A stretch of DNA of 64,000 nt from Parasponia andersonii (Eukaryota; Streptophyta; Magnoliopsida; Rosales; Cannabaceae), in the NCBI GenBank assembly GCA_002914805.1, contig JXTB01000154.1:344267-408266 (forward strand), given 5' to 3'. The position numbers and the translations under genes were made by a program. Position 1 is the first letter of the stretch, and each line of letters begins with the position of its first letter. The notes under the pieces are model-generated. The model had not been told where the DNA came from. It made no database searches and was given only the letters and a program-made list of their open reading frames with translations. Positions 22,793 through 34,480 of this stretch are shown here, piece after piece.

Positions 22793-23029
22793 GTTCCCAA
22801 TCTAATAGGTATTTTTTTTATCTATTAATAAGTAATTTTTTTTGTCGTTAGACTATGATCTAATGACTACTATAATTTGAGGAGTTGGAAAAAATAATAA
22901 AAATAAATATACATTATTTAATATTTTTCTCTTTCCACTTTTTACCATAAAAAGACGTGTATGGCCAATTTTACTTAGAAACAATACCCATAAATAGGTA
23001 AAAAATAAATACCTATTGGATTGGTACCC
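22793..23029 (+). mobile_element. MITE, family A copy 2
   Basis: The left end GTTCCCAATCTAATAGGTAT and the right end ATACCTATTGGATTGGTACC are inverted. The centre has TCGTTAGACTATGATCTAA and TATGGCCAATTTTA as in copy 1. Its right end forms the left arm of the palindrome at 22994-23101. Confidence 0.8.
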
Positions 23030-23101
23030 ATATAAGTTTATATATATATATATATAAACTTATATGGGTACCAATCCAATAAGTATTTATTTTTTACCTA
23101 T
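22994..23101. repeat. 108-bp near-perfect palindrome
   Basis: The two 54-bp arms pair with only one mismatch (23013 with 23082), centred on a TA run at about 23047. The arms are the right end of MITE copy 2 and the same end of a second, inverted MITE plus shared flanking TATAAACTTATAT. Confidence 0.95.
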
Positions 23102-23104
23102 GAG
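23066..23104 (-). mobile_element. MITE family A terminal fragment (inverted)
   Basis: Only the terminal repeat, GGGTACCAATCCAATAAGTA plus the following T run and ACCTAT, is present. It faces the neighbouring full copy. The remaining body is missing, since the sequence turns to an unrelated purine-rich stretch. Confidence 0.75.
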
Positions 23105-23299
23105 AAGGAAATAATATAGATGCAAAGATACGAAGAAGATGTGATAAAAAAACTAATAAAAAATTGAAAGCATGCAAAATGATATGCACAAGTATTGGGC
23201 TTGAAAGCCACGGCTTGAAAAGGAAGATGGTGGAGATGGTGATATTTAGTGAGAGATATAGGATAAAGAACATATAAGATATGGTGGTTATGTAACCGA

Positions 23300-23505
23300 G
23301 AGATGGTGGTAATAGAGATATATGAGGAGGATAAGAACAAAACCAAGAACAACAGAGACACACACACACATAAAGAAGGAACAAAAGCAATAACAACAAT
23401 AAGAGAGTGGTAATGGAGATGTATGAGGAGGATAAGAACAAAAGCAAGAACAACAAAGAGGAGGATAAGAATAAAACCAAGAACAACAAAGATGGAGAGA
23501 GAGAG
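23300..23505. repeat. Purine-rich minisatellite
   Basis: Units with GAGGAGGATAAGAACAAAA then CCAAGAACAACAAAG recur at about 23323, 23425 and 23458. The long open frames here, on both strands, follow from the repeat and are not genes. Confidence 0.7.
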
Positions 23506-23599
23506 AGAGGTAGGACACGGTTGAAAGCAAGGAAAATAGAGGAAATTATATTGAGAATTGATGAATACTCTATATTACAAGGCAAATTATGCCTTTAAT

Positions 23600-25440
23600 T
23601 AGAAGGGGACTTAAGTTACAAGGGCTTGGTCTATAAGTACTTATCCTATAAGTACTCTTATACAAGTACTTGTCATTACAAGGGCTTGGTCTTCAAGTAC
23701 TTATGAGCTTAGAAAGCTTCCAGAATCCTCTAGAGATGAGGGACAACTTATATTTGAAGTAGAAGGCTCCAAAACGGCATGTAGTTTACTCTCATATGAC
23801 ATATAGTTTGAGTTTGGGGTAGAAGGACTCCAAATGACATGTAGCTCAAAACATGCTACATGTCGTTTTCTCTTGAACTAGTGTCGTTTGTTCCATACTA
23901 CATGTCATTTAGGTGAGTTTGGTTAAGCCGGTAATTTTTGTGCCTAATTAGTATTAATCTATAGCTTTGGGATTAATTTCAAAAATTAGAAAAACCCCAA
24001 AATATAATGTATCTTATGCATATCTGAGTTTGATACATAGTAATCATTAATAACTTGTATGTAATCTTTTCATTTGCTAAAAAAAAGTATCTAAAGCCCA
24101 ATCACTTTAAATATAAAAAAAAAATATGAGTATATAATGTTAAGAAAAATATAAAATCGAAAGACTTATTGTGCCTGCATGTTCTATCAAATTTGACTCA
24201 TCATACAAAAGTGAGACACTTAACTCTTACGTTACACCCAACGCTTAGATTGTGGCAATTATGATGCATTGTCGAATTCGCTTATAGTATTCTTAATCCT
24301 TAAATATGAGCTAATATTTGTTATTTCCTATTAAATACTATTGGTTGTGAGCTATTTCCTATTAAATACTATTGTTAGTTTGGATAAGTTTTTCATATCA
24401 AACCTGCATACAGAGAAGCTCTTTCACACGTATTCTCTCCTCGTACCTTTCTCTTCCTCAAAGAATACTTGAAATACTACATATTAGGATAATTAAAAAC
24501 TAAGCAGATAGTCTCTTTATAAAGAGCTCAAGCCTCATTTCCTCTCCATCTTCTGTCATTTTGGAACTTTAGTATTTTTTTGATATTTTTATTTAATTGA
24601 GCTAATTTCTAACAATCGGTTCAATATTTAGGTTTAAAAAAAGATTGTATCCTATTGTTACAAGGATGAGTTTGTCAAACACAAAGTATAATTTTGTTCT
24701 AAGAGAGTTATTTCTAAAGTAATCTCAAGGAATCTAATCTTATACACCAAAATTAAAATTTAAAATTATATATTTTAGTTTTTAAAAAACGAATCAATAA
24801 GTGGAATCACACTAGTGACTAAAAATCATAGTAATGCACAATTCGTATAAGTCGGATGTCCCGAACTTTTGTTATTTCAATGTGTTAAATTAAGATAATC
24901 ATATTTCAAAAATTAAACAATCTTATAACAAAATGATTAAATTTTAGATCTATTTTAAGTCAATATTCCTTTTTCAAATATCATAACAAAATAATCGGTA
25001 TATTATTAGATATAAAAAATGAAAGACATAATGTATTCAATATAAAAATTAATATACTTAATACATAAATAGTTCGAATATAGATCGATATACCAAGTGT
25101 AAAAGTTAATGGCGCAGTCATTTAGCTATGAATTGCGAAAAATCAAACATTTACGGGAATAAATTCATAAACTAATTTAAAAAAAATGCTATTTAAGTAA
25201 TAATTTTACCTACACAAGGGTATTTTAGTCATAAAATTGAGCGCGTGTGATGGCACAACTTAACCAAACATAATGAATTGATAAAATCACACAGATGGAA
25301 ACATAAAATCGAGCGCTCAAGCAAAAGCCATGAATCTATATCTAAGAAGGATCCTAAACAACTGGCTTAATAGTAATAATCTCACATACACAAGGGTATT
25401 ATAGTCATCGAATCTTGAAATAAATCCCACCTCTCTTCCC
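23600..25440. other. Intergenic stretch upstream of H2A.Z, no gene seen
   Basis: It contains local duplications only. TACAAGGGCTTGGTCT with AAGTACTTAT occurs twice (23620-23710), TATTTCCTATTAAATACTAT occurs twice (24320-24375), and a direct repeat (ACACAAGGGTATT...AGTCAT) lies at about 25196-25246 and 25369-25412. The last 100-150 bp probably include the H2A.Z promoter. Confidence 0.45.
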
Positions 25441-25532
25441 CGATCATTCTCGACCCCCAAATCAATCTCAGACCTCGTCTCTCTCGATCGAGCTGTCTCA
25501 GTCCATAGCAGATTAAATCCCCCAAAAAAAAA

Positions 25533-27362
25533 ATGTCTGGTAAAGGTGCGAAAGGTTTGATAACAGGGAAAACCCCAGCCAATAAGGACAAGGACAAGGA
25601 TAAGAAGAAACCCGTCTCTCGTTCTTCTCGAGCTGGTCTGCAGGTTTTTCTTCTCTCTTCTTCTTCTGTACAGCCTCTCAGCTTTCATTCATGGCTTCTT
25701 ACTCGTTTTTGGGTTCTGGGTTGATGGGTTTTTGTGCGTATCTTCACTCTTTCAACTGCATCTGAATTTGTGCTCTGTTATGTGATGAAACCTCTTTTGA
25801 TCTGCGTTTGATTAGCGGTCTTTCTCTCGTTTCTGTTCTGGAAATTTGTGTTTTATTTTATGGGTTTTTTTTTTTCAATTAATAAATTTGCCTGTTTATG
25901 GCTGGGAATAGATTTGGGGAGAATAATTTGATGAAATAAATTATAATTTTGGGTTCATTGAGTTCCAGTCGTCGATTAGAGATGTTAGATGGGTACAATT
26001 ACAAAAATCTTGTGGTGGGAATGAGTTATCGAGTTTGTGTAGTTTGAGAACGACAGAGGGGGTAAAGCGTTTTGCTTAAGAATGAAAGTGTCAACCGGAG
26101 TTATACAAGTATGAGTAGAAACTGAAGAGATGCAACCAATTTTGTCAAAAGCTGAAGCAGCCGACGCTGTTAGGAGAGGCGCAATCTAATCCTAGTAGTT
26201 ACCTAGGACCAGGCCGCCCAAGAGCATACTCTCCGAGCTCTTCCTGTTTGGGTCTTACCCTTACTGATGGGCAAGGCCTATTTTGAGATGCTGGACCACA
26301 TAGGTTCAAATGATTCCCCTACATCACAATGGAGTGAGCTGTTCTTTGATTTTGTGACTGATAGGATAGTATTGGTAAACATGCTATTTGATTGTCTTAT
26401 TTTGCCACTGTAAACGTTCTGAAGAGACTCTCGTTGTTCTTTATTACATCAGGTTAATTATCTCCTTTGACGAATTTTTACCTGAATGAGTTTTGTATCC
26501 TTCACTAATAGAGTTCTTACTGCCTTGTCTGTGATCATGTAATGTTACTCTGTTTCCACCTCTTCCGCATCTTGCTTGATGTACAAGGCCAGCCACAATG
26601 TGGTTCCTGTATTTTTCTGTTTGTTTTTCGGGTCATGTTATGTAGCATTTAACAGTCTTTGTCCATGGCCTTGATAAAGGAGCACTTTGAATTGATGTAT
26701 GTATCTACCCGGTGAGGTTTTGACTTAGTTTTCTACTAATGCGAAGAACCTTTTAGTGCTGCATGTGCTAGGCATTTGCACAAATAATAGTTGCTTGGAG
26801 TTGGAAATTTAAGAGAACTACAGCTTTGATAAGTGATTTAGTTTACCCAAATAAAGATATAAATAGGTTCTAAATTCAGGTTGGTCTAGAGGAAGATATC
26901 CTGGACGGCTTTATTGATTGTGCATAGGCACAGAAATTTTGGTTATTTATTTCTTCTGTAAGAGTAATACTTTTGTTCTTGAACTGTTTCTCAAATCTTA
27001 CATTCTCTATGTTAAAGTTTCTTGGCATCCAGTTTATAACTCATTATTGAATATATATTCTGCAGTTTCCTGTTGGTAGAATCCATCGTCTTCTGAAGAC
27101 TAGGGTTCAAGCAAACGGGAGAGTTGGAGCAACAGCTGCAGTATATTCTGCTGCTATCTTGGAGTACCTGACTGCAGAAGTTCTGGAGCTTGCTGGTAAT
27201 GCAAGCAAGGATCTGAAGGTAAAGCGTATCACACCGAGGCATCTGCAACTTGCTATTCGTGGCGATGAAGAACTTGACACCCTTATCAAAGGAACAATAG
27301 CTGGTGGTGGTGTGATCCCTCACATCCACAAGTCTCTTATCAACAAATCCTCCAAGGAGTGA
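25533..27362 (+). CDS. HTA9: Histone H2A.Z variant, 2 exons
   Basis: Exons 25533-25643 and 27066-27362 join at GT-AG sites after codon 37 to give 135 residues, the usual length of plant H2A.Z (about 134). The N-terminal tail is [20 protein letters not shown] with a lysine run. The histone fold follows (SRSSRAGLQ joined to [49 protein letters not shown]). The H2A.Z marks are the extended acidic patch ([14 protein letters not shown]) and the end [19 protein letters not shown], with no SQEF motif of H2A.X. H2A.Z replaces H2A in nucleosomes near transcription start sites through the SWR1 complex. The tail is closest to Arabidopsis HTA9 as I recall it; HTA8 and HTA11 are alternatives. The intron is 1422 bp. 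Confidence 0.97.
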
Positions 27363-28504
27363 TGTTGCTATCTGTTTCTAGATTGTTAACTTTGTGAGTG
27401 GATTTATGTGTACATTTGCTCTGAGATTATTGATTGTTAATGGTATCCTTTTTTGGGCTGGCAATAACTACCCATTTGCTGCGATGAGAGTGGGTTTCTT
27501 TTTCTTTTCCATTTTGGGAAAAAAAAAGTGGTAGACACTGGCTGGATATGGTTGTGCTACATTATCAACCGAAATGCTGTTATGTGTCTGGAATATTGGT
27601 TTTTGCCTCTACCTATTAATGGACTTTAGGTTTTTCCAGTTTATCAGTCAAAACCTTTGTATCCAATATCCTTTTTCTGTTTCAGTTCTCATCTGCATAA
27701 AATCACTGGTCATCACCTTTTCAGTTCTCTTCTGCATATAATCAATAGTCGTGTTCTCGAGTGCGAGCTTCTCATTGGTATTCCAGGCCAAAAAGGAAAA
27801 CAAAATTTCTTATATCATTGTTGAGATATTTTAGTTTGTTAATAATTTCACATTCTATTGCAATTTGGATTTGGGTTTCTGCAAATGTCTTGGAAACGAA
27901 TAAATAGAAACCTTAATTATAAATTTTTACAGCTCCAAATGGGAAGAAAATAGAATTTTTAAGGAGAGAGAGAGAGAGAGAGTAAAGGGAAAATTTATCT
28001 CACCGTCACAAGAATTCCACAATTGTTCTAGGACTTCAATTTCATACTGTCATGCCAAGGATCCAGCCAAAAGATTCTCCAAAAAGACAGATTAATACCC
28101 GGAACAAAAAAGAGTGTGTAAATGTGCAAGAGGAACTAAACAAATTTGGTTCAGACAAATAAGAAAATGATGCTAACAAGCAACAAGAGTTGAAACTTTT
28201 CTCCAAAGATGTTATGCCGGTCAAGTGTCCCTAACTCAAAGGAATAACAGCATACCACACACAACCTCCTCTCCTCTTTGTCACATCCTACATCAAAATA
28301 AATACCTGATAAACTAACCGGAGAATCAGGTCAACACGTCCTCATATACTATGACTCAACTCCATGAAAAACTGACACCCTGAATTCCCTACGAACTATA
28401 ACAGTTATCAGACAAAGCAAGGAACACTACACCAATTCTTTCTCCAAACATAGAATGACAGCATCTATCACCAACATGCCTCTCAAACAAATGAGAAGCT
28501 TCAG
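27363..28504. other. 3' flanks of H2A.Z and KCS (convergent)
   Basis: The two genes converge here, so this stretch should hold both 3' UTRs. A (GA)n run lies at about 27963-27982. No further gene is seen. Confidence 0.5.
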
Positions 28505-30055
28505 TTAAGCTTTGAGGGCTGAGACCATTGGAACATCCACTGGGAACTGGTGGATCTCGTCCATCCATGGGTTCTTCTCCTTTGCAGGATTCACAGTCCT
28601 TATAGCCTTCCAAACTGCACTATTACATTTGAATCCAGAACCAAATGCTATTTGCCAGGTCCTGTCTCCCTTCCTCATCCTCCCCTTAGCTTCTGAGTAA
28701 GCCAATTCATACCAAAGAGAGCTGCTCGAAGTGTTGCCAAACCTATGAAGGGTCATCCTCGAAGGCTCCATATGCCAATCAGAAAGCTGCAGATTCTTTT
28801 CAAGTTCATCAAGCACAGCTCTTCCTCCAGCATGAATACAGAAATGCTCGAAAGCCAACTTGAAATCTGGGATGTAAGGCTTCAACTTCATCTTGAAGAG
28901 TTTTTTCCCGACAAGTGTGGCGAAGAAGAGCAATTGTTCGGACATTGGCAACACAAGCGGCCCTAGAGTTGTGATGTTAGTCTTCAAAGCATCCCCAGCA
29001 ACAGCCATAAGATCCTTTGACAACGAAACTCCAATCTTCCCCATGTCATCCTCTTTTTGAGTAACACAAGAGAAGCACTTGTCATCAGCCCCTTTGTTAG
29101 TTCGAACAGTGTGGACCAATTGATATTTGGATCGCCATCTTTCAGACCTCTTATTGGAGAGCAAGATTGCAGCGCCTCCCATTCTAAACAAACAATTTGA
29201 AACAAGCATCGATCTGTGGTTTCCAAAATACCAATTCAAAGTTATGTTTTCCATGCTAATAACCAAAGCATATGAATTCGGGTGGACTTGAAGAAGATCC
29301 TTCGCAAGATCAATCGAAATCAAACCAGCACTACATCCCATCCCACCTAGATTATAACTAATAATATTCCCCCTAAGCTTGTAATGATTAACAATCATCG
29401 CGGACAAAGACGGTGTCGGATTAAACAAGCTACAATTCACAATCAAAATCCCAATATCTTTGGGTTTCAAAGAAGTCTTCTCAAAGAGCTGATCAAGGGC
29501 CCCAAACATAACTAACTCAGCTTCTTTCCTCGCCTCCGCCATACACGGATTTGGTGGGACTCTCAAAACAGCTTCAGGGAGATATGTTGACTCCCCAAGT
29601 CCTGATCTCTCAAGAATTTTCCTCTGAAACTCAAGGTTCTCCTCAGTAAAAGTCCCTGTCAAACGGGACCTGTCCATGAATATCTGCCTTGAGCATTTTC
29701 GGGCATCCTTGGGTTTATAACATGAAAAATCGACAAGATAAACAGGTCTAGGACGAGTTAAGAAGTAAAGGGTCAACAAAAATACCAGAAGGGTGGAGCA
29801 AAGGATTACAGAAATGAGATTGAATCTGAGATGGTCCCAAAGGTCATGGACATCTTGGAGTGAGAATGTTGAGACTTGGGCGGCGGTAACGATGAGGAGT
29901 GGTGATAGGAATAGGTACATTCCATGAGTTATGAGGTAATGATAGCCAAGCTTTACGTATTTCAGCTTCACAGATTGCTTGAAATCTGGAAGCGTTCTGG
30001 AAGATGATGATGATTGTGGAGGGACCAAAGGGGTTTTTGGATTGGAGTCTGACAT
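28505..30055 (-). CDS. KCS11: 3-ketoacyl-CoA synthase, KCS11 type (intronless)
   Basis: This is a single open frame of 516 residues from the ATG at 30055; an in-frame ATG eight codons upstream is possible, but the chosen start fits family length and begins MSDSNPKT. Two N-terminal membrane segments (about residues 44-62 and 78-99) anchor it in the endoplasmic reticulum, followed by [15 protein letters not shown] and the FAE1/CUT1-type condensing domain. Active-site residues are Cys241 ([10 protein letters not shown]), His408 ([10 protein letters not shown]) and Asn441 (RFGNTSSSS). The C-terminal [18 protein letters not shown] is intact. KCS enzymes condense malonyl-CoA with acyl-CoA, the first step of very-long-chain fatty acid elongation for waxes, suberin and sphingolipids. 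The sequence around residues 21-60 resembles KCS11 most; chain-length specificity cannot be read from sequence. Confidence 0.96.
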   Translation of the reverse strand: MSDSNPKTPLVPPQSSSSSRTLPDFKQSVKLKYVKLGYHYLITHGMYLFLSPLLIVTAAQVSTFSLQDVHDLWDHLRFNLISVILCSTLLVFLLTLYFLTRPRPVYLVDFSCYKPKDARKCSRQIFMDRSRLTGTFTEENLEFQRKILERSGLGESTYLPEAVLRVPPNPCMAEARKEAELVMFGALDQLFEKTSLKPKDIGILIVNCSLFNPTPSLSAMIVNHYKLRGNIISYNLGGMGCSAGLISIDLAKDLLQVHPNSYALVISMENITLNWYFGNHRSMLVSNCLFRMGGAAILLSNKRSERWRSKYQLVHTVRTNKGADDKCFSCVTQKEDDMGKIGVSLSKDLMAVAGDALKTNITTLGPLVLPMSEQLLFFATLVGKKLFKMKLKPYIPDFKLAFEHFCIHAGGRAVLDELEKNLQLSDWHMEPSRMTLHRFGNTSSSSLWYELAYSEAKGRMRKGDRTWQIAFGSGFKCNSAVWKAIRTVNPAKEKNPWMDEIHQFPVDVPMVSALKA

Positions 30056-31637
30056 TTTTAGGAGATGGGTTTGAATCAAAACAGGTTAAAATTGGCAACA
30101 ATGATGAAATTCTGGGGGATCTAAAGGGAATAGTGAAGGAAAAACTAAGTAAAATTTGGCATCAAAGATAGTGCATTTTCCATGGAAATGGGAATCTATT
30201 AACTGAGTGATTGATAAAGTCACTTTTAGGTAGTTGGGTTGGGTTGGAGTAAAGAAAGAGGCAGAGAGAAACAGAATATGGAGTTGGAATAACCTAAACT
30301 AATACACTCCTGCAAAATGAATGACCCATCATCAGAAAAACAAACCCTTGTAAACACAAACTTTCTATGACACTATGTACAAATAAAGTATGCTCTTGTA
30401 TTCACCTTTTCTAGATGAGATCTGATAAAAGTTCACTATTTTTTCAAAAGGGGGGAAAAAATAGAGAAAATCAAATGAGCAAGGCAAGAGAATCGAATGA
30501 GCAAGGGGCAACTAGATTTGGGAAAGACCCAGATGAGTAAACTGACCTGAATTGACAAATCTGACAAGAACAGGCCTTCAAGCTTTGCCCAAGACACTAA
30601 TATTTGTGACTGAAGAAATGAGCGGAGAAATGAATTTGAAATGAAATAGGTGGTTCTTTGGTGTTGGAACTGTTTGGCTTATATATGTAATTATGTTTTT
30701 TTTTTTTTTTGGTGGGATGGGGGAGGCAAAGATGGTCCACTGACTGATCCAATCCAATGAGTCCGAATTTCTGATGGCAGATACATTTAAAGGCTTCCCA
30801 ACATTGACAGTCAGCTTTTCTCAAGGAAAAAAAAAAAAAAAAAAAAAAAAGACAACAACAACAACAAGATTGAGAAGTCAGCGTCTCAGAGGAAATTGGT
30901 GTACTCTCACATGAAAATGAAAATAGGTGTTGCTTTCAACATGCTATAAACAAAAACAACCAAACAATCCTCACATGGTGGGTTCCACAAATTCATTAAA
31001 CTAATTTTCCCTTTTTCTCTTTTGGAAGGGAATGATTATCTGTACCTCATAATTGGATCAAGTTATATAATTTTTTAAGATTTAATGGCACAATTGCTCT
31101 CTTGATCATGCATATCGTTCGTTACAATTTGGTCCCTGTTATTTTAATTTTAGCAATCAACTCCCTTGATTTATTGATTATTGGCAATTAAGTCCTTTAT
31201 GTTTTATGCCTTGCAGAAAGAGTTAATAAACTTGGGGGAAAAAAAAAAGTCAAAAAATAAGTCTGAAAAAAGAGGGGGAAAAAACAAGTAACATTTTGAC
31301 CGTTAAATATTGATTTACTATTGTTTACTAGTAAATATTATTAAATTTACTTATACTAAATCTTCATTCAGTATTTCGCATATGACAACTTGCATTACCT
31401 CAAGTGATATTAAAAAAAAAAAGGACCTCTAATAATTTCCTTTTACACAATATTTTGTAGAGACGAGGCAGAGTAAAAACGATAGATAGGCTGGGAATGA
31501 GGGAGATTATGAGAGATGGGATAATAACTCTCCTTCGTGGTGCTTGGTACTAAAGAGTTGAAATGGCATGAATTTAACTATATCCGAAATTTGATTATTA
31601 TGTATAAGCTAACATAATTTTTAGATTATATAAATTA
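30056..31637. other. Upstream region of KCS11 and intergenic DNA
   Basis: It should contain the KCS 5' UTR and promoter. A poly-A run of about 27 lies at 30824-30850. Strings near 31090-31200 (ATTTGGTCCCTGTTATTTTA, TTAAGTCCTTTATGTTTTA) look like an old repeat. No gene is seen. Confidence 0.45.
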
Positions 31638-31872
31638 GGACACCACTTTAATAGGTATTTTTTTTTTGTTTTACCTATTTATATATATTATTTTGCTAAA
31701 TTAAAATTCATTCTTTTCGTACTAAAAATTAGAGAAAGAAAAAGAACAATAAATACTATGCATTTGTTGTTATAATTTTTTTTTAACTATTCAAATTATT
31801 GTAATTATTAAATGATAATCTAATAACTAAAAAATTACTTATATTAAAAGAAATACATATTGGATAATAATC
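31638..31872 (-). mobile_element. MITE family A copy, diverged, reverse orientation
   Basis: The left end GGACACCACTTTAATAGGTA and the right end AATACATATTGGATAATAAT match family A ends. The reverse complement of the centre gives TTAGTTATTAGATTATCATT, matching AGCCGTTAGATCATCATTTA of copy 1. Confidence 0.65.
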
Positions 31873-34140
31873 ATATAAATTAATATTATAGCATTTAAAA
31901 TCCTTGCAATGTTGTACCCCGATGTATGTTTTGATACCATCATTAACTTAGTTAAAATGTTTTAAACACCACCACAATTTCTGAAAATGTTTTTTCATTT
32001 ACCATCTATTATCATTTCTCCCCTCGTTCTTTCGATAATGGGAGGATTGACTTTGGTGAGTATAGAGGGATCGATGACCCCTCCACCTCTCCTGCAGTCT
32101 TCTCTTTCCTACCATTCCTATTATCAAACAACTGATTTTTAGCTCATCTTATCCCTCTCCATTATTTCAAAAAATTCCCTATAGCAGCTTACCTAAAAAA
32201 AGAAAAAGTAATAATCAAGATTCTACGGAAAAATAATAAAATAATTCTTCACATTCTACCACAAAATTCTCAAACAATTCATGACATTTTTTCCCCTCCA
32301 AACGCTTACTACTAAAACTTGCCTGACAACCTAATATTCACATTTTGTTTTTGAAGGGATAAGGCAGTGGCCTTGTGTCCCTGATGAAGAATTCAAAGAA
32401 CAAATTACGTTAAAAAAATAATAATTAATTTGACTAGATGGCAACCGTTTGCTCTTTGTTACTCATCTCAATATCTTATGAATATATCGTTTATGAAGTA
32501 ATTACAAGAAAGCAAGAAATTTAAGGGTGTTGACAAAGTGAGAGGACGTAACAAGTGAGAGGACGTAACAATTTTAATTCGGTGCTAATAAAATATAAAT
32601 TAAGAGAATCGTATTCGAGTTTTGCATCTTTACATATATAATATAGGCCAATTATATTGTAGGAGGGCTTATTTCGCTCCTACATAAAATAGGGGTATTT
32701 TATTAGATGTAAAATAACTGATGAGTTATAATATAGGATTAGAATAGAATTGTTTGTAACATATAAATTTCTTAAATTCGTATAGATAGAAAAAAGAAAA
32801 AAGAAAATGTAAGGCCCAAGAAGAAAATATTAGGCCCATTTGGTATAATTTTAGGCTCTAGCAAAGGATTTGAGTCAAAATTAATAAAATGAAAATAGAT
32901 TCTTGAAATCAGCTTATTCTCCTTCGATTTCTTTAGGAAGTGCGGTATTGTTGCATTTATAAAGGAACCTAGAGGTTAGAGTTTCTTGAAGTCCAAAGAT
33001 CACGATAGATGACTGGAGTCTTCAAAAAGGTATTAACTGGTGCTTAGAAAGACCTAAGGGTTATTGCGTGACTCAATTCTTCTTCAAATCTCACAATGAT
33101 ACGAGAATTTTTCTCAGAACAACAATGTTAATTAGGATTTTTTTTAAAAAAATATTATATTCTCTAGAATTGGATATTAATAAAACGACGTGTTTTATAA
33201 AAATGAGTCTATTAAATTATACGGCTGAATTAAACAAAACTATATATTAAAAAATAATACAATGATTCTAATTATACACTATATATCTTTTTGTGCTGCA
33301 CAATGTTAATCAAACAGTTAGGGATTTTCTCCCTCCTATGATAAGAGCCCCTATAATATATATCCATTACAAAGGAAAAAAAAAAAAAAGGAAAAAGAGA
33401 GAGAAGAAACATATTCAATATGTAATCGTAGAGTGAAGAGTAAGCTTATTATTATTGATTTTTGCCAAGTATTTGAATTTATTTATTACTCCATCTTTAC
33501 ACATATAATATATATCCATTAAAAAGGGAGGAATGAAAGAGAGAGAGAGAGAGAAGCATATTCAATGTGTCGTAGAGTGAAGAGTAAGCTTATTATTATT
33601 GATTTTTGCTAATTATTTGTATTTATTATGTTACTCCGGAAATAAAGGGGGGTAATTAAACACCCTATTGTAAGGAATAATTCAATAGAAACGACAACCA
33701 AGAGGGGACCCGTAATAAACATCACCACAAAAGCAATGGACCACCGGAGGATCCCAAGGACGTGACAGTAATAACGTATCTGTCACTTTCGCCGGGTCCG
33801 GTTGAAACAGAGAAAACTTGTTTTTTTTTTTTTTATATTCCCTAATAGCATTAAAATAATAATAAAAACAAGCCATACCAAAATATATATTTATAGTAGA
33901 TAACGTGGCGTACATTTTAATTACCTTTATTTTAAAGTAAGATTACAATATTTAAATTTATGTGACTAAAAATAATTGTGTATTACTTGTGTAAGATTTT
34001 GATATAATATTTTGATGTCTCAATCTTTTCTCAAATAAAAAATATTATCGAGTAAATCCAAAGTCATTTGAAAATCAAGATTGGACAAGTGAAATTCTGA
34101 TTTTTGGAGGTTTCTATTATACATGTAGTGCAAATAGATA
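31873..34140. other. Intergenic stretch with tandem duplication at 33352-33640
   Basis: Two copies of a block with ATAATATATATCCATTA, a GA run and GTAGAGTGAAGAGTAAGCTT lie at about 33352-33495 and 33505-33640. Near 32657, ATTGTAGGAGGGCTTATTTC resembles the terminal repeat of the element at 9021-10343, so a relative may end here. A patch of higher GC at about 33690-33800 resembles no family I know. No gene is supported. Confidence 0.45.
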
Positions 34141-34480
34141 TAAGGATGACAATTCATATTCTAGTGTCGTATTCGTATCGTGTCATGTCGCGACACGGGT
34201 TTAACAAATATATAACAAACATGAACACAACATATTTATTAAACTTGTCATAAATCCAAATTCAGACACGAATTATTTCATAATTGTATCACCGACAACG
34301 TGACACATCTAATACGTTATTTAAACATGTTGTATTTAGGTTATATTTAACCTGTTTAACATGCTATTTTAACCCATTTTGACATGATAATCAACCCATT
34401 TAACCTATTTTAATTTGTTAATTTAACAAGGTAACTTATCAACTTCAACCCATTTTAAACCTATTTAACATGTTTAAAAT
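34141..34480 (+). mobile_element. Fragment of a widespread plant repeat (GTGTCG/CGACACGGG-rich end)
   Basis: It starts GGATGACAATTCATATTC and continues GTCGTATTCGTATCGTGTCATG, then CGCGACACGGGTTTAAC and many AACCCATTT-type words. This is the familiar terminal region of a common plant repeat. The other end was not found and the class is not certain. Confidence 0.5.

Noticed and set aside
23094-23585. 163-codon minus-strand frame and overlapping frames
   Set aside because: It comes from a purine-rich minisatellite; the product is Ser/Leu low-complexity sequence with several frames open at once.
28512-29226. Open frames opposite or overlapping KCS11
   Set aside because: They are shadows of the conserved KCS coding frame.
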